A stretch of DNA of 64,000 nt, taken from the NCBI RefSeq assembly GCF_014698305.1, contig NZ_JACJST010000019.1, forward strand, positions 1-64,000. The letters run 5' to 3'. This DNA comes from Anabaena lutea FACHB-196 (GTDB lineage Bacteria; Cyanobacteriota; Cyanobacteriia; Cyanobacteriales; Nostocaceae). Below are positions 50,777-58,467 of the stretch, piece by piece. The translations under genes were made by a program, and so were the position numbers. Each line of letters begins with the position of its first letter. Within the stretch, counting starts at the first letter, position 1. The notes under the pieces are model-generated. The model was given only the letters and a program-made list of their open reading frames with translations. It ran no database searches and was not told where the DNA came from.

Positions 50777-53020
50777 CTAACTCGACGGAGCAGAACAAGC
50801 AACACGAAAACCGTGATTGAAATCCTTGCAAGTCGCAACGTAACTAACGCGATACGCAGAACGGCAGTAGACAGGACGGTAAGACCAAGAACCTCCGCGC
50901 AGCAGACGACGAGGGTGATTATCACTTCCACTCAATCGCGCACTACCATCAATTGGCGCACCTATATAATTATCATACCAACCATCTTCGCACCATTCCC
51001 ATACATTACCATGCATATCATGTAAACCGAAAGCATTAGCGGGAAAAGTTCCTACATTTGTAGTTTCTTTGCGGTTAACACCTTTTGCGCCATTATTATA
51101 AACATATTCACCATTGTAATTTGCTAAATTAGTGCTAATGGTAGTGCCAAAATAAAACGGTGTATTTGTACCTGCGCGACAAGCATATTCCCATTCTGCT
51201 TCACTGGGTAAGCGATATAATTTACCTGTTTTCCGTGATAATCTCGCGCAAAACTCCTGTGCTTCATACCATGATATCTGTTCTGCTGGTCGGTTAGCAC
51301 CTTTAAAATGAGATGGGTCTGGGTTTAAATCTATTTTAACTTTTGGTAAACTAGAAACGGCTTTCCATTGTGCTTGGGTGACAGTAAATTTTCCCATAAA
51401 AAAAGGTTTAATAGTCACTGGATGTTGAGGACTTCCCCTATCCGTGCTTTCCAGTTCATTTTCTGGCGAACCCATGAAAAAATTACCACCAGGAATTGCA
51501 ACTAATTCTAAAATTATGCCATTTTCTAATTCTTCTAAAAATAAAGCTGCTGTTTTCCTAAGGCGCTGAATTTCCCACTTTATTCCTAAACCAAAAAATC
51601 CAGGTTTTAAAATTAATTTTGCTGTCTCAAACTCAAATAAGCTAGTTTTAAAATTGGATGAAGATCGGGCATTATCACTCAATTTATTTGCTAGAGGTTC
51701 CTGTCTATTTCGATCTTCAGTTTTATAATTTTCCTCTGTTTTTGAAACTAGTTGCTGATTTTGAGGAAATTTTTTGGCTTCTTGTCTCTGACGTTCATAC
51801 TCTGCCTCTTTTAAAGCCAGAACTTTTTTTTCTATAACAGATATATATTCATTTTTTAACCCTAAATACTGACGATATTCTTGCAGGTATTTAATCATCT
51901 CTGCACTAAAAGGATATTCTTGATTAACAGCAGCGGTAAATATTTGTTCATACTTTTTTAACTTGCGTTCTTGTTCTTGATGCAGTTTTTGTTGATGAAG
52001 TTGAGACTCGCGATAGGGTTGTAAAACTTCTGCTCTAATTTCCCGTGCTTCGAGTTCAGATAAACCTAACTCAATTCTTTTTAGTTCCAATACTTTCAAC
52101 GCCACAACAGAAAAATCTCCCTGACTTTGTTGAGCGCGACTAGCCACTTCCTGAAAATATATATTTCTGGGAGGATTAACAATAACTGGGGGTGCTGGAA
52201 TTGCTGAAGGTACAGAAGAAGTGAATTTTTTTAAATCATCCAAAGCCGTTTGAGCATTGGCATAGCGTAAACTATAGTGACGACGCACCATTTTTGTGAG
52301 TACTTCCGCTAAATTATCACTTAGCTGAATTTCTTGTTTCCATTCTAACTCTCCTGTTTCCGGGTTTTCTTCGAGACTTTGCGGGCTTAAGCCTGTTAAT
52401 GCTTGAATAGCGGTTATCCCCACGGCATAAATATCACTTTGAAAAACCGTTTTTCCTCTAGCTTGTTCTGATGGCATATAACCATAAGTACCTGCCACAA
52501 TGGAACTTTGCGGATTACCACGACTATTCACGATTTGGGAAGCCATTTCCTTGACTATACCAAAGTCAATTAGACATACTTTGCCATCTTGCTGTCGCCG
52601 AATCAGATTTGGCGGTTTGATATCGCGGTGAATAACCCCTTGCTGGTGGACAAAAGCTAAAACTTCTAAAACATCCTGTAATAATTTAGTAACATAACCT
52701 TCACTCAGCGGCTTACCCCGCAGAATTTCTTTGTCTAAACACCGTCCCTGAATAAATTCTTGCACTATATAGAATTTTTGGTTTTCCTCAAAGTACGCTA
52801 GTAGGTGAGGAATTTGGGGATGTGTACCCAACATTTCTAATATTCTCGCTTCTTTTTCAAAAAAATTGGCAATGCGAGTATTGAAATGGTGTTGAGGTAG
52901 AAGTTCCTTCACCACACATATAGGTTTACTGGGTTTTTGGGTGTCTGTAGCTTTATAGGTAATGCCAAAACCACCAGTTCCTAAGACTTCGATCATCTCA
53001 TAACGTCCACCTAGTAGCAT
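50777..53020 (-). CDS. Serine/threonine protein kinase fused to FGE-sulfatase domain
   Basis: 747 aa. N-terminal Hanks kinase (residues ~5-270): glycine loop GTGGFGITYKA, Lys38, HRDIKPPN at 131-138, DFG at 152-154, all present, so active. The middle (~300-470) is coiled, Gln/Lys/Glu-rich. The C-terminal formylglycine-generating-enzyme-like domain (~500-745) has GGNFFMGSPENE, RLPSEAEWEYACRAGT, GNVWEWCEDGWYD and LRGGSWSYRPVYCRSAYRV. The final ~35 residues show the pattern of a diversity-generating-retroelement variable region. No membrane helix is seen. Likely a signalling protein with a ligand-binding, hypervariable C-type-lectin-fold tail. Confidence 0.9.
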   Translation of the reverse strand: MLLGGRYEMIEVLGTGGFGITYKATDTQKPSKPICVVKELLPQHHFNTRIANFFEKEARILEMLGTHPQIPHLLAYFEENQKFYIVQEFIQGRCLDKEILRGKPLSEGYVTKLLQDVLEVLAFVHQQGVIHRDIKPPNLIRRQQDGKVCLIDFGIVKEMASQIVNSRGNPQSSIVAGTYGYMPSEQARGKTVFQSDIYAVGITAIQALTGLSPQSLEENPETGELEWKQEIQLSDNLAEVLTKMVRRHYSLRYANAQTALDDLKKFTSSVPSAIPAPPVIVNPPRNIYFQEVASRAQQSQGDFSVVALKVLELKRIELGLSELEAREIRAEVLQPYRESQLHQQKLHQEQERKLKKYEQIFTAAVNQEYPFSAEMIKYLQEYRQYLGLKNEYISVIEKKVLALKEAEYERQRQEAKKFPQNQQLVSKTEENYKTEDRNRQEPLANKLSDNARSSSNFKTSLFEFETAKLILKPGFFGLGIKWEIQRLRKTAALFLEELENGIILELVAIPGGNFFMGSPENELESTDRGSPQHPVTIKPFFMGKFTVTQAQWKAVSSLPKVKIDLNPDPSHFKGANRPAEQISWYEAQEFCARLSRKTGKLYRLPSEAEWEYACRAGTNTPFYFGTTISTNLANYNGEYVYNNGAKGVNRKETTNVGTFPANAFGLHDMHGNVWEWCEDGWYDNYIGAPIDGSARLSGSDNHPRRLLRGGSWSYRPVYCRSAYRVSYVATCKDFNHGFRVACSAPSS
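50813..50884 (-). other. Probable DGR variable region (VR) in the kinase-FGE gene
   Basis: Codons 713-736 lie between the invariant GGSW and GFRV segments. At positions where related FGE-type DGR targets have Asn codons (AAC/AAT), this gene has TCT, TAC, CGT, GTC, TAC, TAT, GTT, AGT, TAC, GTT, ACT, TGC, TTC, AAT, CAC. Each is reachable from AAC or AAT by changing adenines only, while the invariant codons between them are plain. No template repeat or reverse transcriptase lies in the window, so any DGR would act from elsewhere. The template used for comparison is from memory of Nostoc DGRs, not computed. Confidence 0.6.
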
Positions 53021-53119
53021 AGTCTAATTGCACCTGAAAACCGATACAGAGGAAATATATACAGCTTAATCTAGTATAAGCCTTAATAAGTACAATACTC
53101 TTATTAAGTTCTAGAAAAT

Positions 53120-53312
53120 TTAGAGGATGTTTTCAAAGTATTTTATTTAGATATCAAATTGCTGGAAACCTAACCCCCAACCCTTTCCCTACCAGGTAAT
53201 GGGAGTAAGAATCAAAGCTTCGCTCTCTGTGGGAGATACCCTAGGGAAAGCTGCTTCGCGTCTATGGAGAAGGGTTTCTAGTAAACTTGGCGATTTTTAA
53301 AACATCCTCTAA
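53120..53312. repeat. Inverted-repeat element, family D
   Basis: The tips TTAGAGGATGTTTT (53120-53133) and AAAACATCCTCTAA (53299-53312) are perfect 14-base inverted repeats. The interior has CCCCCAACCCTTTCCC-type and GGGAGATACCC sequences but no gene. The tip resembles the arms of the palindrome at 11959-12007. Confidence 0.75.
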
Positions 53313-53394
53313 GGGAACACCAAAAAATAAATTACCCAAAACCAAAACAAAAACAAAAATTATAGGGTGGGTGAGCGCAGCGTAACCCACCATT
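53309..53394. repeat. Inverted-repeat element, family E, copy 2 (partial)
   Basis: The first 33 bases (CTAAGGGAACACC, then AAAAAATAAATTACCC...) equal, inverted, 29723-29755. They are followed by ATAGGGTGGGTGAGCGCAGCG and TAACCCACC. The tip shares CTAA with the family D element, so the two abut. Confidence 0.65.
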
Positions 53395-53406
53395 ATTCCT
53401 GATATT

Positions 53407-55818
53407 TTATTTTTTGGGTGGAGTAAAACCAAATATAGAAAAAATCCAGTGATACCATTCTTGATGAGTAGTCACAAAAGTTAAAGCTGATTCCAAATCT
53501 ACATCTAAATCTTTGTTATAAATACTGATAATGAGATCATAAATCAAATCAAAGAGAATTCTATCTTTTTTATTGAATAAAATAAAATTCCCATTAGCAC
53601 TATTTTCTAGTTGTTTGATTCTTTCCTTGCCTACCTTACCAGTAATCTCTGGTTGACGTTCATCTCTAATTAAATCAAATTTACTTTGAGGATTATTAAT
53701 AACTAATTCATTGAAATTATTAATACGACTCGTAAATGGAGTTCCACTAATTTCTAGAAAAGCAATTACATGATGTTTCTGCCCATGTTCTATGACAATA
53801 TGTTCTGGTAATACCCTTTTACCTAAACGATATTGTGTTAATTTAAATGACTGGATGTGAGTTAAAGCTTCAGCAATATTCCTCAATTTACCAATATCAT
53901 CACCATCACTAATAATCGCTGCATTATGATATTTTTGTTCCAACTCTGTTCCATGTTCATTTAAATATTCAATCACCGGATTTGGAGGAATAGCAGTTTC
54001 ACCGAATAAATAGGGTGCTAATTGATCCTGTAAGTTACTGAAATCAATAGAATTAGATGTTTGTATAGCTTGAATTAGTTGACTCAAAACTTCTATTGAT
54101 GTCTGTTGTTGTTGCTGTAGAAATTTTAATTGCTGTTCTATTTTTTCATTACTATCTAATTCACGGATGGGTTTTCTTTCATCTGGTAAAGGAATACCAT
54201 TAACTCTATAGTCATAGTATTTAGCCGCACGATTTAAAGCAGCACGAATAGGTTGTTTTCCTAAAATATCCTCTAAATCTTCAGGGGAAAATAGCTGTTC
54301 TAAGGTAATATCTACAGATTGCATTTTCACCTTGAGAATAGATTTAACTTCCACTTCTGTAGGTTGACGTAAAGAAACTTGATATTGACCTACTCGTCCA
54401 ATAATAGATTGATCAAATGTTGTTTGAAACTTTTCCCACCTGTCAGGAAATAAATTCAATATAATTAAACTATTCGGAACATGGGTAAAAATTTCTTTAA
54501 TTGCTTCTCCAAAATTTAACAAAATTTCTTGATTATGAGAAAGTCCTAAACCTTCTAATTGATCAAAAATAATAATTAAAGGTTCATCGAGAGTAGATAA
54601 TTTACCTAAAACTGAAATAGCTTCTAGAGAAAAAGCTTCTTTACTAATTTCCTCTCCCCAATTTGGTAAACTAATTTTTTCGGCTTCTTCGTCAGTTAAA
54701 ATATTTCCTGCTAACCAGCGAGTGATGACATTTCTATATTTATAATCTGTATAGCTGCAATATTTAACCATTCCTTTAATGATAGATAAAGCAAAACTTC
54801 CGGCAGCATAATTGCTTATCCACCATTCATTAATAGTTTTTTCTATGTATTGCCAATATTCCCGTTTACGTTGAGTATTTTCTTTACCCAGAGCATTAAT
54901 ACTATTATCTTCTAAATCATATAAAGCTTTGATAATCTCTATGTCTTTTTGTTTAACTTCTCTATCATTCAGACTAACTATTTTGCGAAAGCTGTTAATA
55001 ATTAAAGAGTCTAATTGAGGTAAATTTACTGCTTTTTCAACTAGGGATTCTAAAATTCTACTGTAGATATGATAAAGTACAGATTGAGCATTATTTGGTT
55101 GACGAATAAACAGTAATCTATTACTGGATAATCTCTCATTGGCAAGTCGCATCATTAAATGAGTTTTACCAGTACCTGGTTCTCCAATCACCACTACACC
55201 TTTACTCTGATGATTAGAATCTGATTTGATGCTATTTAAAGCAGTTTGTAAAATCTGGAATTCTCGATGATAAGTATCAAGATAATCTGGATGATGTTGG
55301 AAAGGAGTATCAACTCGACTGCTACTAAATGGATTAGGTTTTTGTTTGAGATTTTCTAACATAATTTTCCTATAAAGATGGTATGTAAAAGTGGCATCAT
55401 AGCGAGCAGTATGTGCCATATTAGGAAGAAAATATTGATTATTAGCTCGAAGATTAAAATATTTACTCAAATACTCTAAAGAATAACTTTCTAAATCTGG
55501 AAAACAGTTTTTAGCTAGAATCCAGGTACAATCAAATTGTAAATTTTCCCAAGCTAAACCAACTTGTCGAAAACTACGTTTGAGGATATCAATATCATGT
55601 TCTGCATAGTGACAGATGATTTTTTTATCTTCAACAATAGTCAGAAATTCCGTTAATAATGTTTTCAGACTTTTGAGATTTAAGACATTTTCAAAACCAT
55701 GAGAATTACCATCACAAAAACCTTCATAAATTACCACACCTTGACTATTAACAATAGCTAATTCACTTAAATTTGGGTTGCCTTCAGTATCTAAGATAAC
55801 AAAGTCCATATTAGTCAC
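53407..55818 (-). CDS. DEDDh 3'-5' exonuclease fused to a P-loop ATPase
   Basis: 803 aa, GTG start (ATG at 55809 is an alternative). Residues ~4-150 are a DnaQ-type exonuclease: Asp10 and Glu12 in ILDTEGN, Asp75 in CHYAEHDID, His136 and Asp141 in HTARYDAT. Residues ~185-560 are an AAA/ORC-like ATPase: Walker A GEPGTGKTH at 212-220, Walker B LIIIFDQLEGLG (~418-429), and an arginine-rich sensor region QPIRAALNRAA. The C-terminal ~200 residues, with KRVLPEHIVIEHGQKHHVIAFLE, are unrecognised. Nuclease plus NTPase in one chain is typical of defence or repair proteins; role inferred. Standalone, between repeat elements and a rhomboid gene. Confidence 0.82.
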   Translation of the reverse strand: MTNMDFVILDTEGNPNLSELAIVNSQGVVIYEGFCDGNSHGFENVLNLKSLKTLLTEFLTIVEDKKIICHYAEHDIDILKRSFRQVGLAWENLQFDCTWILAKNCFPDLESYSLEYLSKYFNLRANNQYFLPNMAHTARYDATFTYHLYRKIMLENLKQKPNPFSSSRVDTPFQHHPDYLDTYHREFQILQTALNSIKSDSNHQSKGVVVIGEPGTGKTHLMMRLANERLSSNRLLFIRQPNNAQSVLYHIYSRILESLVEKAVNLPQLDSLIINSFRKIVSLNDREVKQKDIEIIKALYDLEDNSINALGKENTQRKREYWQYIEKTINEWWISNYAAGSFALSIIKGMVKYCSYTDYKYRNVITRWLAGNILTDEEAEKISLPNWGEEISKEAFSLEAISVLGKLSTLDEPLIIIFDQLEGLGLSHNQEILLNFGEAIKEIFTHVPNSLIILNLFPDRWEKFQTTFDQSIIGRVGQYQVSLRQPTEVEVKSILKVKMQSVDITLEQLFSPEDLEDILGKQPIRAALNRAAKYYDYRVNGIPLPDERKPIRELDSNEKIEQQLKFLQQQQQTSIEVLSQLIQAIQTSNSIDFSNLQDQLAPYLFGETAIPPNPVIEYLNEHGTELEQKYHNAAIISDGDDIGKLRNIAEALTHIQSFKLTQYRLGKRVLPEHIVIEHGQKHHVIAFLEISGTPFTSRINNFNELVINNPQSKFDLIRDERQPEITGKVGKERIKQLENSANGNFILFNKKDRILFDLIYDLIISIYNKDLDVDLESALTFVTTHQEWYHWIFSIFGFTPPKK

Positions 55819-55973
55819 TTTCTAAGTAGATTATCGTAATGCCTGTGATAATTAAATCATAAACTGTAAAAGACTGAAAAGTGTTTTAGACAAAAATTGC
55901 CCTCTAGATAGAAGCGACTACTGGCAAAATTCGTTACCTTGAAGCTAGTGGATCAAAAATCAGGAAAACGCCA

Positions 55974-56687
55974 GTGGTTCCCCTTAAAGACAACAATCCT
56001 ACAGAAATTACGCCCTATGTGACTTATGGGCTAATTGCTGCCAATGTCCTCGCTTTTCTTTATGAAGCTAGTCTTCCTCCCCAAGCATTAAATGGGTTTT
56101 TACATCTTGCGGCTGTAGTACCAAAGGAACTTACTTTAAGCTTTGCAGGAATTTCTGTTCATCAACCAGTGCCAGAATGGGCAACTTTAATTACTTCCCA
56201 GTTTCTGCACGGTGGTTTTTTGCACCTAGCTGGAAATATGTTATTTCTTTGGGTTTTTGGTAACAATGTCGAAGATAAATTAGGTCATTTTAAATATTTA
56301 CTTTTTTACTTATCTTGCGGTGTTTTAGCATCATTAACCCAATGGTACTTTTCTCAAAACTCTAACATTCCTTCGTTGGGTGCGAGTGGAGCCATAGCTG
56401 GTGTAATGGGTGCATACATTTTCCGTTTTCCCAACGTTGAAATTCTTGGTGTGGTTCCTCTAGGTATTTTCTTCCCTACCTTTCGTGTTCCTGCATATTT
56501 CTTTTTAGGATTTTGGTTTCTCCAACAAGCTTTTTACGGAGTCGCTACGATAGAAGCACCTACCAACATCGGCATGGAGGGTGGCGGAATCGCTTATTGG
56601 GCCCATGCCGGTGGTTTTATTTTTGGGGCGATTCTGGGGCCAATTTTAGGTTTGTTTAGCGATAGATCTCAGGAAGAATCTTTTTAA
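55974..56687 (+). CDS. Rhomboid family intramembrane serine protease (1)
   Basis: 237 aa, GTG start. About six membrane helices. Catalytic Ser in SLGASGAIAGVMGAY and His in YWAHAGGFIFGA; the conserved HGGFLHLAGNMLFLWVFG segment (H..N in helix 2) is also present. Cuts transmembrane substrates within the membrane; substrates unknown. A close paralogue lies at 57793-58464. Confidence 0.92.
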   Translation: MVPLKDNNPTEITPYVTYGLIAANVLAFLYEASLPPQALNGFLHLAAVVPKELTLSFAGISVHQPVPEWATLITSQFLHGGFLHLAGNMLFLWVFGNNVEDKLGHFKYLLFYLSCGVLASLTQWYFSQNSNIPSLGASGAIAGVMGAYIFRFPNVEILGVVPLGIFFPTFRVPAYFFLGFWFLQQAFYGVATIEAPTNIGMEGGGIAYWAHAGGFIFGAILGPILGLFSDRSQEESF

Positions 56688-56695
56688 AGTTGGAT

Positions 56696-57604
56696 TTAAC
56701 TCGTTGCTTGGGTCATTCCCAAGAATTTTTGTGTTTGTGCGGTGATACCAAATAAGCTATCTGCATGACAGAATATTTCCCAAGCGCGAACTCCCATAAA
56801 ACCAATACCTGCAACTGCCAAGGGAATTGCTGCTGCGCCTAAAAGTGCCGCAATTGGCGGAAATATCATGCAGATTGCTAAAAGAATTCCTGTAATTACA
56901 CCACCAGAAATGCCAGCTTTGGCGGTAGCGATGGCGACTTTCTGCACTAACTCCTGCTGTGTAATTTTCCCTTCAACCCATAATAATGAGTTTTCCAATA
57001 TGGAGAATACTAACTCAATTACTGCGGCGGCAACTGCTCCTTTGATAACTGCGCCAACTACCTCTGCAACTGCTGCTTTAAATGCTGCATCAGCCAAAAC
57101 CTGCTTGGCAACTGCTAGTTCTTCTGGAGTCATATCCACACCACCACGGGCGCGATTAACCCAAAATTGCTCAAAAATGCCGTTAGTAGCTTCGCTTCCG
57201 CCACCATTGACATGAGCTTGAATATGGCTCCAGTCTTTATCTTGACAAAATTCACGAATTGCCTCTGGGCCTTGAGCGCGAATTTGTGCCGGAATGCTTT
57301 CAAATACTTTCGCTGCTTCTTGAATATTTCGCATTCCACCGCGCACACCAGCCCGTGCAAATTTGAGTTGCAAACTTGCTGGCAAGTTCTCAAACCGGAT
57401 ATTGTTGGCTATTTTGAAAGCTTCCTGAGTAGCAATTATACCAGCACTAGCTATGGAACTGGGCGCTGCTTGAGCAAAATCGACGATCTGAGTTGTAGTT
57501 TCTTGAACTTTAGAAATGGCTTGGTTAGCCAAATTTTGAGTATCGGTAACTGCTGCTTGCACCTTAGCGGTTAGCGATTCAAGAGGATTTCGGTTGATTT
57601 CCAT
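56696..57604 (-). CDS. Membrane protein with HNH-like motif
   Basis: 302 aa. The N-terminal ~60 residues are coiled and amphipathic. Residues 126-154 read SHIQAHVNGGGS, then N141 and N150RARGG, the spacing of a divergent HNH endonuclease core without zinc cysteines. Hydrophobic helices follow: ~180-205 (AAVAAAVIELVFS), ~235-262 (GGVITGILLAICMIFPPIAALL) and ~262-280. It lies on the opposite strand between two rhomboid genes. Could be a toxin-like or structural membrane protein; function unknown. Confidence 0.6.
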   Translation of the reverse strand: MEINRNPLESLTAKVQAAVTDTQNLANQAISKVQETTTQIVDFAQAAPSSIASAGIIATQEAFKIANNIRFENLPASLQLKFARAGVRGGMRNIQEAAKVFESIPAQIRAQGPEAIREFCQDKDWSHIQAHVNGGGSEATNGIFEQFWVNRARGGVDMTPEELAVAKQVLADAAFKAAVAEVVGAVIKGAVAAAVIELVFSILENSLLWVEGKITQQELVQKVAIATAKAGISGGVITGILLAICMIFPPIAALLGAAAIPLAVAGIGFMGVRAWEIFCHADSLFGITAQTQKFLGMTQATS

Positions 57605-57792
57605 ATTTTAGATTTTAGTTAAATTTGCATACTTAGATTATCGGTCTATTAACCCTCATCTGGCAAGTTCAAAAAACAACTGGAGATAGAGATGGCTACA
57701 GTACATACACGGAATTATTTTCACTTTTTCGCTGACCAATTTCCAGCTAGTCAGGCTATATTGCAATTAATAGATCATGAGAAAAAACGCCT

Positions 57793-58464
57793 GTGTTTCC
57801 TCTTTACGACGAAAACCCAACGCGAATCACTCCGTATTTCACTTACGGATTGATTGGCATGAATATTGTCATTTTCCTGCATGAAGTAAGTTTGTCTAGT
57901 GGACAATTGGAGCAGTTTTTTCAGCTATATGCCTTAATACCACGAGAGTTCACAAACAACTTAGCTGGGGAGTGGACAACGTTATTTACTTCACAATTTT
58001 TACATGGTGGTTGGTGGCATCTCATATCCAATATGCTCTATCTATGGATATTTGGTAACAATATTGAAGAACGCTTAGGACATTTTAAATATCTAATTTT
58101 TTATCTGTTTTGTGGTGCTTCTGCTGCCTTATGTCAATGGTTTATTGGCATGAATTCTGCTATTCCTTCTTTGGGGGCGAGTGGTGCAATTGCTGGGGTT
58201 TTAGGTGCTTATCTTCTTTGGTTTCCTCAAGCGAAAATTAAAACCTTAGTTTTTTTGGGGTTTTTCGTCACTATCATCAATGTTCCCGCAGTGGTAATGA
58301 TTGGTCTTTTCTTTATTCAAAATCTCATTTCTGGTTTTGCCAGTTTGCAAGCATCTGCCAATATGAGTGTAGAAACTGGGGGAGTTGCTTACTGGGCGCA
58401 CATCGGCGGCTTTGTGTTCGGGATGATTTTTGCCCCTCTGTTTAGGTTGTTTCAGGGTGAGTAG
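57793..58464 (+). CDS. Rhomboid family intramembrane serine protease (2)
   Basis: 223 aa, GTG start. Catalytic Ser in SLGASGAIAGVLGAY and His in YWAHIGGFVFGM. The HGGWWHLISNMLYLWIFG segment, GNNIEERLGHFKYL and helix layout parallel the copy at 55974-56687, from which it differs mainly by a shorter loop after residue 40. Likely an old duplication. It ends three bases before the convergent polysaccharide gene. Confidence 0.92.
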   Translation: MFPLYDENPTRITPYFTYGLIGMNIVIFLHEVSLSSGQLEQFFQLYALIPREFTNNLAGEWTTLFTSQFLHGGWWHLISNMLYLWIFGNNIEERLGHFKYLIFYLFCGASAALCQWFIGMNSAIPSLGASGAIAGVLGAYLLWFPQAKIKTLVFLGFFVTIINVPAVVMIGLFFIQNLISGFASLQASANMSVETGGVAYWAHIGGFVFGMIFAPLFRLFQGE

Positions 58465-58467
58465 GCG

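Noticed and set aside
50777-55818. Local reverse transcriptase or template repeat for the proposed DGR
   Set aside because: No frame between the kinase and neighbouring genes shows RT motifs such as YxDD, and no A-rich near copy of the tail was seen; any DGR machinery must be elsewhere.
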